Positions 1 through 8,493 of a DNA stretch of 64,000 nucleotides are shown one piece after another (position 1 is the stretch's first letter; each line of letters starts with the position of its first letter). The stretch spans positions 1 through 64,000 of the forward strand of contig NZ_JZKH01000017.1 of assembly GCF_000961885.1 (NCBI RefSeq), read 5' to 3'. Under the pieces are notes generated by a model. That model saw nothing but the letters and a program-made list of their open reading frames with translations. It was not told the DNA's origin and searched no databases. The stretch comes from Streptomyces rubellomurinus. Its GTDB lineage: Bacteria; Actinomycetota; Actinomycetes; Streptomycetales; Streptomycetaceae. Position numbers and translations under genes: made by a program.

Positions 1-1
1 G

Positions 2-1429
2 CACCGCGACATCAAGCCCGACAACATCATGATCACCGAGGCCGGGCAGCTGAAGGTGCTGGACTTCGGCATCGCGCAGCTGGACACCGGCGCGGGCGGA
101 CTGACCACCGTCGGGACGGTCATCGGCAGCCCGCCGTACATGGCGCCCGAGCGGTGGACCGGCGGCCGGGTGGACGGCCGGGCCGACCTGTACGCGCTCG
201 GCTGCCTGCTGGTCGAACTCCTCACCGGGGCACGGCCGTTCGCCGGGGACTCGACCCCGGTGCTGATGTACCAGCACCTCAACGAGCCGCCACCGGCGCT
301 CGATCCGGCCCGGTACGGGCTGCCGGAGCACCTGCCCGCGCTGGTCGCCGACCTGCTCGCGAAGGACCCGGCCGAGCGGCCGGCCGACGCCCGGACGGTC
401 GAGCGGCGGCTCGCCGACGCGGCGCAGGGGCGGGCCGTGCCCCCGGCCCCGACCGTCGTCACCCGGACCGCGCCGGCCCGTCGCCCGGCCGTCGCCCCCG
501 TGCGGCGGCGCGCCGCGGTCCGCCGGCCGGGGCAGCCGACGCTGCGGCCGGTGGGGCGGCCGGCACTGGCCTACCCCGAGCCCCCGGCGGCGTGGCACGC
601 CGGACGGGCCGTGCCGGGCGACGCGGTGCCCGTACCGGTCGAGGACCGGGCGGTCCTGCGGGCCCGGCTGCTGGAGCATGGCCGGGCCGCGCGGGACGCG
701 AGCCCCGGGGAGGCGGTGCGCCTCCTCGGGCCGGTGGTCGACGCGGCGCTGCCGGCGCTGGGCGCGACCGATCCGGAGGTCGTCGCCGCCCGGCGGGAGC
801 TCGGCGCGCACCTCGCCCGGGCCGGCCGGCCGGCGCAGGCCGTCCTGCTGGTGCAGGACCTGCTGGCGGACCTGGAGCCGGCCCTCGGGGCGGGCGATCC
901 GCAGACCGTCGAGGTGCGGTGCGACCTGGTCCGGATCGTCCGGAACAGCGGCGAGACGGTGACCGCGATCCGGCTGCTGACCGAACTGCTGCCGGTGCTG
1001 GAGCTCGCCGGGGGCCCGCGCGACCCGCTCCTCCTCCAGGCCCGGCGCGACCTCGCGGCCTGCCAGGCCCAGCGGGGCGACTTCCAGGGCGCCGCGCTCC
1101 GGCTGGACGAACTGCTGCCCGACCTCGTCGAGGCCTTCGGCCCGCACGACCGGCGCAGCATGCACGCCCGGGCCGACCTGGCGGAGTACCGGAAGCGGGC
1201 CCGCTTCCGGCACGGGCCGAACCAGGTCGTCCGCGGCTGGCGGATCCGGCTCGACCGGGCGGAGGCGGAGCGGCTGGTCCGGCTGGTCCGGGCCGGCGGG
1301 GAGTCCGGCGCGGAGGCGGCCCGGGCGCTGCGCCGCGGGACGGGCGTCAAGGGTGTCGTGGACCGGGTGGCCGAGGCGCCGGGCTTCGTTTCGGACGCGG
1401 ACCTGGTGGAGGAGATCCTCGGGCCGTAG
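2..1429 (+). CDS. Ser/Thr protein kinase with C-terminal TPR-like region (5' truncated)
   Basis: Carries the C-terminal half of a Hanks-type kinase that would phosphorylate Ser/Thr on unknown partners. The window opens inside the catalytic loop (HRDIKPDN), followed by DFGIAQL (Mg-binding DFG), the activation segment GTVIGSPPYMAPE and subdomain IX (DGRADLYALG). N-lobe, P-loop and VAIK lysine lie outside the window. After a Pro/Arg/Ala-rich linker come three to four degenerate TPR-like helical repeats (pattern GxxDPxxxxxRxxLA), probably a docking surface. There is no transmembrane segment in the visible part, so it may be cytosolic. It resembles the kinase at 9575-10786 in both parts, so the two are probably paralogues. 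It converges on the FAD-binding gene downstream. Confidence 0.9.
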   Translation, partial: HRDIKPDNIMITEAGQLKVLDFGIAQLDTGAGGLTTVGTVIGSPPYMAPERWTGGRVDGRADLYALGCLLVELLTGARPFAGDSTPVLMYQHLNEPPPALDPARYGLPEHLPALVADLLAKDPAERPADARTVERRLADAAQGRAVPPAPTVVTRTAPARRPAVAPVRRRAAVRRPGQPTLRPVGRPALAYPEPPAAWHAGRAVPGDAVPVPVEDRAVLRARLLEHGRAARDASPGEAVRLLGPVVDAALPALGATDPEVVAARRELGAHLARAGRPAQAVLLVQDLLADLEPALGAGDPQTVEVRCDLVRIVRNSGETVTAIRLLTELLPVLELAGGPRDPLLLQARRDLAACQAQRGDFQGAALRLDELLPDLVEAFGPHDRRSMHARADLAEYRKRARFRHGPNQVVRGWRIRLDRAEAERLVRLVRAGGESGAEAARALRRGTGVKGVVDRVAEAPGFVSDADLVEEILGP

Positions 1430-1480
1430 AAGTCGTCGGAGGAGCCGTAGGGGCCGTAGGGGCCGTGGGACGCGCCCCGG

Positions 1481-3406
1481 TCATGCCGCCAGCACCTCCG
1501 CCGGGAGCGCGGCGAGGGAGCGCAGCAGGGCCCGGGCGGCGGCGTCGTTCTGGCGGAAGGCCGGGGCGTCGGTGCGCGGGCGGGCGAAGGCGGCCGCCGC
1601 GCGCAGGCTGGTGTGCGGGCCGAGGGCGGTGCGCCGGGGGTGCGGGGCGCCGCCCAGGGCCGGGTCGAGCAGCCGGCCGTCGGCGGGGGCGATGGCGACC
1701 AGGCCGGAGCGGTGGGTGTGTTCCCGGTCGGCCAGCTGTTCCTCCACCAGCCGCCCGGCGCCGTGCAGTTGGCGCAGCACCGGGTCGAGGGTGCGGTGCA
1801 GCGCGTGCTGCGGCAGGTACCCCTCGATCAGGGCGGTGGCGGTGACGGTGTGGCCGGGCACGGTGGCGCCGGAGGCCCGCCAGGTGCCGGTGGCCTCGTC
1901 CCGGTCGACCCGGACGCCCGCACCGAGGAAGCGCACCACCCCCGCCTCGGAGAGCGCCAGCAGCTGGCGCAGCCGGAAGCCGGGCGGGCCGGAGGCGAGC
2001 GAGTTGAAGTAGCCGGAGAACCACCCGTCCACCTCCTCGGCGACCGAGCGGGCGGTGAGCCGACCGCTCGCGACCACCCGGGGGAGCTGGCCGAACAGCG
2101 AGAGCAGGGCGAGGAAGGCACCGAGGTCGGCGCTGTGCGCGGGATCGGCGCGGCGGTCGGCGTCGGCGGCGACGTACGCCCGCAGGTGGGCCTGCAGTTC
2201 CTCGGCGGAGCCGAGGGCGAGGCCGGCCAGCGGCTGGTCGAGCCGTTCGAAGTCGATCCGGTCGGCCGGGTCGGGGACGGCCTCGGCGACCAGGGCGGCG
2301 CGCTCGGGCGAGTACCAGGCGCAGCGGTCGTAGCGGGCCAGGAACGCGGGCCAGGGCAGGGCGGTGCGCTCGGGGTGGGCGTGGAACAGCTCGTGGTAGT
2401 GCCCGAAGGCAACCTCCTTGGCCATCGACGGCCAGAGGTCGCGCCGCAGTTCGAGCGGCCCCGGGGTGGCGAGCAGCGCGTCGACGGCGGCCGCGTCGAA
2501 GTACCGGGGGAGCGGGGCCGGCGGGCCCTGCAGCCGGTAGCCGGTCTTGGCGTGGTACGGCACGCCGCGCCGGGAGCCGAGGTGCAGCACCGGTTCGCGC
2601 CCGGACGGCCGGTAGCGCAGGGCGGGCCCGTCGCCGGCCGGCTCGAAGCGGCCGCCGCGGCCCTCGGTGAGCAGCGCGACCAGGTCGACGGCGGCCAGGC
2701 CCAGGCCGCGCAGCACCACCGGCTCGCCGGGCGCGAGGGCCGCCAACTCGCCCGCCACGTCGGCGGAGTAGGCGGGCGGCAGGTGGAAGCGGCCGTGCCG
2801 GGCGGCGAACTCGGCGTCGGCGGCGTGGCGGGGGTGCGGGGCGGAGTCGAGGTGGCCGAGGGTGAGCACGACGTGGTCGGCGGTGAGCGCCCGGCCGGTG
2901 AGGTGGACGGTCTGCGGGCCGTCCGCCGGGCCGTCGATCCGCCGGGCGGTGTCGCGGTGGATGGTGACCGTGACGTGCGGCGGCAGGTCGGCGACGGCGC
3001 GCCGGAACACCCAGTCCAGGTAGGCGCTCTGGGCGCGCCGGGTGGGGAAGTCGGTGGGCGCGAGGGCGCGCAGCTCGGCCCGTACGGCCGGGTCGGCGAC
3101 CTCCCGGTAGGGCGCGAACTCCTCGGGGCGGCGGGCCCATTCGGCGAGCGAGGGGCCGGGGCGGACCGGGCCGTCCAGGGTGGAGCGCTCGTCGGTGAAC
3201 ATGGTGACGTCCTCGGCCATCGAGTTCATCCGCAGCAGCGGGGACTGGTCGCGGCGCCAGACCCGGCCCGCGCCGGGCGGGTACGGGTCGACCAGATGGA
3301 TCGCCAACGGCCGGTCGGGTGGCAGGAGTTCGGCGGCGTTGGCGGCGATCCGCTCCAGCAGGCCGGTGCCGCGCGGGCCGGCGCCGACGATCACCAGCGC
3401 CGTCAT
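1481..3406 (-). CDS. FAD/NAD(P)-binding protein (COG4529-like oxidoreductase)
   Basis: 641 residues. The N-terminus MTALVIVGAGPRGTGLLERI has the GxGxxG dinucleotide-binding fold, followed by a DPYPPGAGRVW segment and, mid-protein, a second nucleotide-binding-like stretch (VVLRGLGLAAVDL). This architecture fits the NAD_binding_9 family of flavin-dependent oxidoreductases or hydroxylase-like proteins; the substrate is unknown. The start is set at the ATG whose ATGA overlaps the permease stop (3403-3406), so it is translationally coupled. The same frame stays open further upstream, but there it is only an alternative reading of the permease gene. Co-transcription with an amino-acid permease suggests a role in processing the imported compound (inference). 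Confidence 0.85.
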   Translation of the reverse strand: MTALVIVGAGPRGTGLLERIAANAAELLPPDRPLAIHLVDPYPPGAGRVWRRDQSPLLRMNSMAEDVTMFTDERSTLDGPVRPGPSLAEWARRPEEFAPYREVADPAVRAELRALAPTDFPTRRAQSAYLDWVFRRAVADLPPHVTVTIHRDTARRIDGPADGPQTVHLTGRALTADHVVLTLGHLDSAPHPRHAADAEFAARHGRFHLPPAYSADVAGELAALAPGEPVVLRGLGLAAVDLVALLTEGRGGRFEPAGDGPALRYRPSGREPVLHLGSRRGVPYHAKTGYRLQGPPAPLPRYFDAAAVDALLATPGPLELRRDLWPSMAKEVAFGHYHELFHAHPERTALPWPAFLARYDRCAWYSPERAALVAEAVPDPADRIDFERLDQPLAGLALGSAEELQAHLRAYVAADADRRADPAHSADLGAFLALLSLFGQLPRVVASGRLTARSVAEEVDGWFSGYFNSLASGPPGFRLRQLLALSEAGVVRFLGAGVRVDRDEATGTWRASGATVPGHTVTATALIEGYLPQHALHRTLDPVLRQLHGAGRLVEEQLADREHTHRSGLVAIAPADGRLLDPALGGAPHPRRTALGPHTSLRAAAAFARPRTDAPAFRQNDAAARALLRSLAALPAEVLAA

Positions 3407-4374
3407 GACCGCGCCGCCCGGTGGACGGCGGCGCGGGCGGCGGTGCGCACGGCCGTGCGGGCGCGGTGCAGCGGGGTGGGCGGCAGGCCGTCCCGGGTCG
3501 CGCCCCGGGCGAAGTGCCGCTCCACGTAGTACTGGCCGATGGACAGCACGGTGGTGACCACCAGGTACCAGAGGGTGGCGACCACCAGCATCGGGATCAC
3601 CTGGTACGACTGCAGGTAGACCAGCTGCACCGAGTAGAGCAGGTCGGAGACGGCCAGCACGCTGACGATGCTGGTGCCCTTGAGCGCGCCGATCAGCATG
3701 TTCCCGGCGCTCGGCACGATCGCCCGCATCGCCTGCGGCACCACGATCCGGCGCAGCACCCGCCAGCGGCCGAGCCCGAGCGCGGCGGCGGCCTCCAGTT
3801 GGCCGCGGTCGACGGACAGGATGCCGCCGCGGATCACCTCGGCGGCGTACGCGGACTCCAGCAGGGTGAGGCCGATGACGGCGGTCAGGGTGGGGCCGAT
3901 CAGGTTGACCGTCCTCACGGTGACGAACTCGGGGCCGAACGGGATGCCGAGGCCGAGCGTCGGGTAGAGCGCGCCGATGTTGAAGAAGAACAGCAGCTGC
4001 ACCAGCGGCGGGGTGGAGCGGAACACCCAGATGTAGGCCCAACTCAGCGTGCGCAGAACCGGGTTGGCGGACAGCCGCATGGTGGCGAGGAGGGTGCCGA
4101 AGAGGAAGCCGAGGGTGAGCGTGAGCCCGGTCAGCCACAGGGTCAGGCCGAGGCCGTTCAGCACCGAGCGGGCGGTGAACCAGTCGGCGACCACGCCCCA
4201 CTGGAAGGCGTCGTTGCGGACCACCGAGGCGGCGGCCATCGCGGCCAGCAGCAGCGCGACGGCCGCGGCGGCCCACTGGCCGGGCTTTCGGCGGGGGACG
4301 ATCCGGGGCTCGGCCGGGGCGGGCGGGGGCTTGCGGACGGAGGGCGCGGGCAGGACGGCCGGCGGGGTGGCCAT
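3403..4374 (-). CDS. Amino acid ABC transporter permease (HisM/GlnP family)
   Basis: 323 residues with an N-terminal cytoplasmic Pro-rich tail, a first membrane helix near residues 35-52 and about five further helices. The binding-protein-dependent permease signature is present: EAAAALGLGRWRVLRRIVVP (EAA loop), which contacts the ATPase. The C-terminus [13 protein letters not shown] is shared with the second permease at 6649-7635. No ATPase or binding protein lies on this strand, so it probably pairs with the ATPase and lipoproteins of the divergent arm. A Shine-Dalgarno sequence AGGAG lies 8 bases before the ATG. It heads a two-gene minus-strand operon and overlaps the FAD gene by 4 bases. 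Confidence 0.92.
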   Translation of the reverse strand: MATPPAVLPAPSVRKPPPAPAEPRIVPRRKPGQWAAAAVALLLAAMAAASVVRNDAFQWGVVADWFTARSVLNGLGLTLWLTGLTLTLGFLFGTLLATMRLSANPVLRTLSWAYIWVFRSTPPLVQLLFFFNIGALYPTLGLGIPFGPEFVTVRTVNLIGPTLTAVIGLTLLESAYAAEVIRGGILSVDRGQLEAAAALGLGRWRVLRRIVVPQAMRAIVPSAGNMLIGALKGTSIVSVLAVSDLLYSVQLVYLQSYQVIPMLVVATLWYLVVTTVLSIGQYYVERHFARGATRDGLPPTPLHRARTAVRTAARAAVHRAARS

Positions 4375-4423
4375 GGCGGAGGCTCCTGGCGGGAGTGGAG
4401 GCGGGCAGGGGGTGCGGGCGGGT

Positions 4424-4465
4424 GGTACGGGTGGTCTTCACGTACGGGTGGTCGTCACGTACGGG
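4424..4465. repeat. 17-bp tandem repeat, 2.5 copies, upstream of permease gene
   Basis: Two full units and a half unit of CGTACGGGTGGTCGTCA (one internal substitution, plus a different first base in copy 1) run head to tail 50-91 bases upstream of the permease ATG. The phase of about 1.6 helical turns and the promoter-proximal position would suit an iterated operator, but no regulator is identified. Confidence 0.6.
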
Positions 4466-4631
4466 CCCCGCGCCGGCCGGCGTCCCTCAACGCGGCCGGT
4501 GCGCTTGCACACTGCGCTCCGCCGCCGATCGTACGCGGGCGCGATCGACGGCTGTCAAGGGCGGCGAACGGGTCGCCCGGCGAGGTCGAAAAGGTGACAA
4601 GAGATCGCAACAGAGCGGCAACGATGGATGG

Positions 4632-4661
4632 TTGACGTACCACTCGGGCGACTGCTCAACT
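4632..4661 (+). promoter_or_regulatory. Candidate promoter of leaderless leader-peptide transcript
   Basis: TTGACG (4632-4637), 18-base spacer, TCAACT (4656-4661). The hexamer ends 7 bases before the ATG at 4669, the spacing expected if transcription starts at the A of ATG. The -35 is near consensus and the -10 is weak. Confidence 0.45.
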
Positions 4662-4668
4662 TGAGCCC

Positions 4669-4746
4669 ATGAACGCCCAGCAGCCCCTGGTCACCCGCGA
4701 CCACATCGACTTCGGTCGGGTGTGGTCGGCGGCCTGTCGCGGCTGA
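4669..4746 (+). CDS. Putative regulatory leader peptide (25 aa)
   Basis: A 25-codon ORF beginning MNAQQPLVTR and containing HIDFGRVWSAACR before the stop. This resembles the short actinobacterial putative leader peptides (pattern xTRxHIDLxRVxSAxCR) often found before sulfate, cysteine or methionine uptake genes, which are thought to work by ribosome stalling at the Cys-Arg end when the cognate charged tRNA is scarce. There is no Shine-Dalgarno; a promoter at 4632-4661 would make it leaderless. The GC-rich hairpin-forming stretch 4747-4870 follows, as attenuation would need. It precedes the GNAT-lipoprotein-permease-ATPase genes. Family identity is by pattern recognition; sulfur control is inference. 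Confidence 0.65.
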   Translation: MNAQQPLVTRDHIDFGRVWSAACRG

Positions 4747-4996
4747 ACCGGCGGCGGGCCGCCCGCCCGGCCCGACCCTCCCGGGGCGCCTCCCTCGGCC
4801 TGCCCCTCCTGTGCTGACGTAGCGTCAGATCTCCTCTTCCGTCGACGGCTTCGCACTGCGCTCCGGCAGTTCCGCCGCCTCCCTCGCGCCCCCGCCCGCC
4901 CGTGCTCCGTGCACTCCGCGTGCTCCACCGCTTCACGGCCGTTCGCCGCGGCCGCGCCCCGGCCTGCCCCGAAAGCCTGCCCCGAAAGGTTGAGCC
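4747..4996 (+). promoter_or_regulatory. Attenuator-like leader between leader peptide and GNAT gene
   Basis: A 250-base untranslated stretch. GC-rich complementary runs at 4750-4800 could form alternative stems. It also contains the perfect palindrome at 4814-4828. The ribosome-binding site of the next gene is GAAAGG at 4984-4989, 7 bases before its ATG. No other gene is seen. Confidence 0.45.
4814..4828. promoter_or_regulatory. Palindrome CTGACG-TAG-CGTCAG
   Basis: Perfect 6-bp inverted repeat with a 3-base spacer, a size suited to a dimeric repressor. The inner 13 bases (TGACGTAGCGTCA) differ by one base from the palindrome before atpI at 36768-36782. Confidence 0.5.
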
Positions 4997-5605
4997 ATGC
5001 CCGTCGAAGTCCTCGGCCGCGCCCCCACCGGCGACGGCCCGCGGGCCGCTCCCCGCGGCCCGGAGTTCCGCCGGGTCGCCGTGGACGACCCGCTGGTCGA
5101 GCCGCTGCTGCGCGAACTCGCCGAGGAGTACGTCCGCCGGTACGGGCCCCAGGCGCGGCAGGAACTGACCCGCTACCCCGGGGAGGCCTTCACCGAACCG
5201 CACGGCGGGGTGCTGCTGCTCCTGCTGGAGGACGGCGAACCGGTGGCCGGCGGCGCGTACAAGCGCTACGACGACCGCACCGCCGAGGTGAAGCGGATGT
5301 GGACGCACTCCGCCCACCGGCGCCGCGGCCTCGCCCGCCGGGTGCTGGCCGAGCTGGAGCGCACGGCGGCGGCCGCCGGCTACGCCCGGATCTACCTGAC
5401 GACCGGGCCGCGCCAGCCCGAGGCCAGGGGCCTCTACCTGGCGGCCGGCTACACGCCGCTGTTCGACCTCGCGGCCGATCCGCTGACCATCGGGCCGCTG
5501 CCCTTCGAGAAGCCGCTGCCCGTCGAAGGCGCACCGTCCGTCGAGGACGCTCCGCCCGACGAGGGCGCACCAACGGCCGACCCCGCACCGCCCGCACCCC
5601 ACTGA
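4997..5605 (+). CDS. GNAT family N-acetyltransferase
   Basis: 202 residues. The acetyl-CoA site is visible as HRRRGLARRVL (R/Q-x-x-G-x-A type motif A) around residue 110, followed by the GNAT beta-bulge region YARIYLTTGPRQPEARGLYLAAGY. The final 30 residues are an acidic, Pro-rich tail (EGAPSVEDAPPDEGAP) outside the fold. It probably N-acetylates a small amine or amino acid; the substrate cannot be read from sequence. First gene of the plus-strand uptake operon, 10 bases before the lipoprotein gene. Start ATG has GAAAGG 7 bases upstream. Confidence 0.88.
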   Translation: MPVEVLGRAPTGDGPRAAPRGPEFRRVAVDDPLVEPLLRELAEEYVRRYGPQARQELTRYPGEAFTEPHGGVLLLLLEDGEPVAGGAYKRYDDRTAEVKRMWTHSAHRRRGLARRVLAELERTAAAAGYARIYLTTGPRQPEARGLYLAAGYTPLFDLAADPLTIGPLPFEKPLPVEGAPSVEDAPPDEGAPTADPAPPAPH

Positions 5606-5615
5606 AAGGCCCCCC

Positions 5616-6566
5616 GTGAGAACCACCACCGCCCGCCGCCGCGCCGCCCTGGCCGCCGCCGTCCTGCTGCCGGCCCTGGCGCTGGCCGGCTGCGGCTCCG
5701 ACCCGAAGATCGCGGGCGCGGCCGGCGCGAGCGGGGCCGCCGCCCCCGCCACGCAGGACGTCGTCTCCGGGGTCGCGAAGTCGGAGGCCGCGGCCGCGCT
5801 GCTGCCCGAGGAGGTCCGCGCCGCCGGCACGATCCGGTTCGGCTCCTCCTTCGGCGTGCCGCCCACCGCCTTCTATCCCGACCCGGCCACGAAGAAGCCC
5901 GCCGGGATCGACGTGGACTTCACCGACGCCGTGGCCAAGGTGCTCGGCCTGACCGTGCAGCGCGAGGACGCCGCCTTCGAGACCATCCTGCCCGCCCTGG
6001 ACAGCGGCAAGTTCGACGTCGGCACCGGCAACTTCGGGGTCACCGCCGCCCGGCTGCGGACCATCGACTTCGTCACCTACATCGACGACGGCCAGGGTTT
6101 CGCGGTGCGGAAGGACGACACCGAGCGCCGGCCCGTCACCGACCTGGTGCAGCTGTGCGGCCTGACCATCGGCACCGGCGCCGGCACCACCTTCGAGACC
6201 ACGCTGAACAGCCACCGCAACGTGTGCACCGACGCCGGGAAGAAGCCGTACGAGGTCAAGGCGTTCAGCGAGTCGGGCGCCCTGCTGACCGGCCTCCAGC
6301 AGGGGCGGATCGACGTCGAGATGTCCACCATCAACGGACTGCGCCACCAGGCCGCGCAGGAGGCGTCCGGGACGAGGTTCCTCGGCGAGTTCCACCGGCT
6401 GGACGTCGGGTTCGCCTTCAAGAAGGGCTCGAAGCTCACCCCGGCCTTCCAGGCGGCGGTCAACCAGCTGATCAAGGACGGGACGTACCAGCGGATCCTC
6501 GCGAAGTGGGGGGTCGCCGACTCGGCGATCAAGGAGTCGCAGATCAGCCCGCCCGAGCACCCGTGA
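5616..6566 (+). CDS. Amino-acid ABC transporter substrate-binding lipoprotein (SBP_bac_3)
   Basis: 316 residues from a GTG start (GAAAGG 6 bases upstream). A basic N-terminus, a hydrophobic run and the lipobox LAGC near residue 22-25 predict lipid anchoring outside the membrane. The mature part has the family-3 periplasmic binding fold: RFGSSFGVPPTAFYP near the start, GIDVDFTDAVAKVLG, and C-terminal lobe features (INQLIKDGTYQRILAKWG-like end). Family 3 binds polar amino acids, including cystine. Its stop codon lies inside the first unit of an 18-bp tandem repeat. Confidence 0.92.
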   Translation: MRTTTARRRAALAAAVLLPALALAGCGSDPKIAGAAGASGAAAPATQDVVSGVAKSEAAAALLPEEVRAAGTIRFGSSFGVPPTAFYPDPATKKPAGIDVDFTDAVAKVLGLTVQREDAAFETILPALDSGKFDVGTGNFGVTAARLRTIDFVTYIDDGQGFAVRKDDTERRPVTDLVQLCGLTIGTGAGTTFETTLNSHRNVCTDAGKKPYEVKAFSESGALLTGLQQGRIDVEMSTINGLRHQAAQEASGTRFLGEFHRLDVGFAFKKGSKLTPAFQAAVNQLIKDGTYQRILAKWGVADSAIKESQISPPEHP

Positions 6567-6622
6567 CTGCCCGAGCACCCGTGACTGCCCGAGCACCCGT
6601 GACCGCCCGAGCACCCGTGACC
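6551..6622. repeat. 18-bp tandem repeat (4 copies) spanning the stop codon
   Basis: Four head-to-tail units of GCCCGAGCACCCGTGACT (6551-6568, 6569-6586, 6587-6604, 6605-6622; the last two units have C for the final T). Unit 1 encodes the last residues of the lipoprotein and its TGA, so the gene end has been tandemly duplicated into the gap before the permease. Three extra in-frame TGAs result. Confidence 0.9.
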
Positions 6623-6648
6623 GCCGGGCCCGTCGAAGGAGACCTGCG

Positions 6649-7635
6649 ATGACCGTCACCACCGAAGCCGCCGCGCCCCCGACCCGCCCCGGGCCCGGCG
6701 CCGCCGACCCCGACCTCGACCTCGCCGAACTGGACGGCCTGCGGACCGTCCCCGCCCGGCACCCGCTGCGCTGGGCGGCCGGGATCACCGCGCTCGTGCT
6801 GCTGGTGCAGTTCGGCCACGGCCTGGCCACCAACCCCGGCTGGGACTGGCCCACCTTCCGCCTCTACTTCACCGCCGACAGCATCCTGCGGGCGATCGGC
6901 ATCACCCTTCAGCTCACGTTCTACGGAACCGTCCTGGGCTTCACGCTGGGCGCCGTGGTGGCCGCGATGCGGCTGTCCCGCAGCACGATCCTGCGGGCGA
7001 TCGCCTGGGGGTACGTCTGGGTGTTCCGCTCGATCCCGCTGATCGTGCAGCTGGTGTTCTGGTTCAACCTCTCGTACCTCTACAAGCGCCTCGGCTTCGG
7101 CATCCCGTTCGGCCCGACCTTCGGCGAGTTCGAGGTGGTCGGCGTGCTCAGCGCGCTCGGCGCCGCGGTGCTCGGCCTCGGGCTGCACCAGGCCGCGTTC
7201 GCCGCCGAGATCATCCGCGGCGGCATCCTCGCGGTGGACGGCGGCCAGCGCGAGGCCGCCGCCGCACTGGGCATCCCGCGCTGGCGGCAGGCCTGGCGGA
7301 TCGTGCTGCCGCAGGCCATGCGGGGCATCCTGCCGGCCGCCGCCAACGAGGTGGTCTCGCTGCTCAAGGGCACCTCGGTGGTCTACGTGATGGCGATCGG
7401 CGAGCTGTTCTACCAGGCCCAGGTGATCTACGGCCGGACGGGCCGGGTGGTGCCGCTGCTGATGGTCGCCACCGTCTGGTACGTCCTGCTGACCACGCTG
7501 CTGTCGGTCGTCCAGTACTACGTCGAGCGCCACTTCGCCCGCGGCGCCGAACGCACCCCGCCGCCCACCCCGTGGCAGCGCCTGCGCGCCGCCGTACCGG
7601 CCCTGCCGGCCCGTCTCCCCGGAGGACGAGGATGA
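6649..7635 (+). CDS. Amino acid ABC transporter permease (HisM/GlnP family)
   Basis: 328 residues with a cytoplasmic Pro/Ala-rich start, first helix around residues 42-58 and about five more helices. [20 protein letters not shown] is the EAA loop that docks the ATPase. The C-terminal [16 protein letters not shown] matches the end of the minus-strand permease, so the two may form a heterodimer or serve two binding proteins with one ATPase (inference). A strong Shine-Dalgarno GAAGGAG precedes the ATG. The stop overlaps the ATPase start (ATGA at 7632-7635). Confidence 0.93.
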   Translation: MTVTTEAAAPPTRPGPGAADPDLDLAELDGLRTVPARHPLRWAAGITALVLLVQFGHGLATNPGWDWPTFRLYFTADSILRAIGITLQLTFYGTVLGFTLGAVVAAMRLSRSTILRAIAWGYVWVFRSIPLIVQLVFWFNLSYLYKRLGFGIPFGPTFGEFEVVGVLSALGAAVLGLGLHQAAFAAEIIRGGILAVDGGQREAAAALGIPRWRQAWRIVLPQAMRGILPAAANEVVSLLKGTSVVYVMAIGELFYQAQVIYGRTGRVVPLLMVATVWYVLLTTLLSVVQYYVERHFARGAERTPPPTPWQRLRAAVPALPARLPGGRG

Positions 7636-8423
7636 CCACCCTGACGAAGAGCGCCCCGACGCCCGCCCCGATGGTGCGGGTGCGCGGACTGCACAAGAGC
7701 TACGGCCCGCTGGAGGTGCTGCGCGGCGTCGACCTGGACGTCCCGGCTGGCTCGGTGACGGTCGTGCTCGGCCCGTCCGGCTCCGGCAAGTCCACCCTGC
7801 TGCGGACGATCAACCACCTGGAGAAGCTGGACCGCGGCCACGTGGCGATCGACGGCGAGCTGATCGGCTACCGGCGCTCCGGCGACAAGCTGTACGAGCT
7901 CAAGGAGCGCGAGGTGCTGCGCCAGCGCACCGGCATCGGCTTCGTGTTCCAGAACTTCAACCTGTTCCCGCACCTGACCGTGCTGGAGAACCTCGTGGAG
8001 GCGCCGGTGGCCGCGCTGCGCCGGCCCAAGGCCGCGGCCAGGGCGGCGGCGCTGGCGCTGCTGGAGCGGGTCGGGCTGGCCGACAAGGCCGCCGCCTACC
8101 CCCGGCAGCTGTCCGGCGGGCAGCAGCAGCGGGTGGCGATCGCCCGGGCGCTGGCCCTGGAGCCGAAGGTGCTGCTGTTCGACGAGCCGACCTCGGCGCT
8201 CGACCCCGAGCTGGTCGGCGAGGTCCTCGACGTGCTGAAGGACCTGGCCCGCAGCGGCACCACGATGATCGTGGTCACCCACGAGATCGGCTTCGCCCGC
8301 GAGGTCGCCGACACCGTGGTGTTCATGGACGGCGGCGTGGTCGTCGAGCAGGGCCCGCCGGCCGAGGTGCTGGACCGGCCGCGGCACGAGCGCACCCGGG
8401 CCTTCCTGGCCAAGGTGCTCTGA
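7632..8423 (+). CDS. Amino acid ABC transporter ATP-binding protein
   Basis: 263 residues. Walker [11 protein letters not shown]-loop [11 protein letters not shown], signature LSGGQQQR, Walker [13 protein letters not shown] and H-loop VTHE are all intact and in order, typical of GlnQ/HisP-type polar amino acid importers. The start is the ATG overlapping the permease stop, with GGAGGACGAGG just upstream. A longer in-frame start at 7572 would lie inside the permease and has no ribosome-binding site. It is the only ATPase in the locus, so it may energise both permeases. Confidence 0.95.
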   Translation: MTTLTKSAPTPAPMVRVRGLHKSYGPLEVLRGVDLDVPAGSVTVVLGPSGSGKSTLLRTINHLEKLDRGHVAIDGELIGYRRSGDKLYELKEREVLRQRTGIGFVFQNFNLFPHLTVLENLVEAPVAALRRPKAAARAAALALLERVGLADKAAAYPRQLSGGQQQRVAIARALALEPKVLLFDEPTSALDPELVGEVLDVLKDLARSGTTMIVVTHEIGFAREVADTVVFMDGGVVVEQGPPAEVLDRPRHERTRAFLAKVL

Positions 8424-8493
8424 CGCACCCCCCTTTCCCCGTCACCCACCTTCCCCGTCACCGACCCCCCTTCACCGAGCAGGAGTTCGAGCC

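Larger units (their letters stand above)
4375..4668. promoter_or_regulatory. Divergent intergenic region, minus-arm leader side
   Basis: No convincing gene. It holds the ribosome-binding site of the permease, a 17-base tandem repeat (4424-4465), a CGATCG-rich patch near 4526-4556 and, at the right end, the promoter of the small leader ORF. Small open frames here on the minus strand lack a ribosome-binding site and family resemblance. Confidence 0.6.

Noticed and set aside
3407..4441. N-terminal extension of the FAD protein to 986 residues
   Set aside because: It is an alternative-frame reading of the permease gene; the true start overlaps the permease stop as ATGA.
4455..4643. 62-codon minus-strand ORF in the divergent region
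   Set aside because: No ribosome-binding site, no family likeness, and it overlaps the probable promoter zone.
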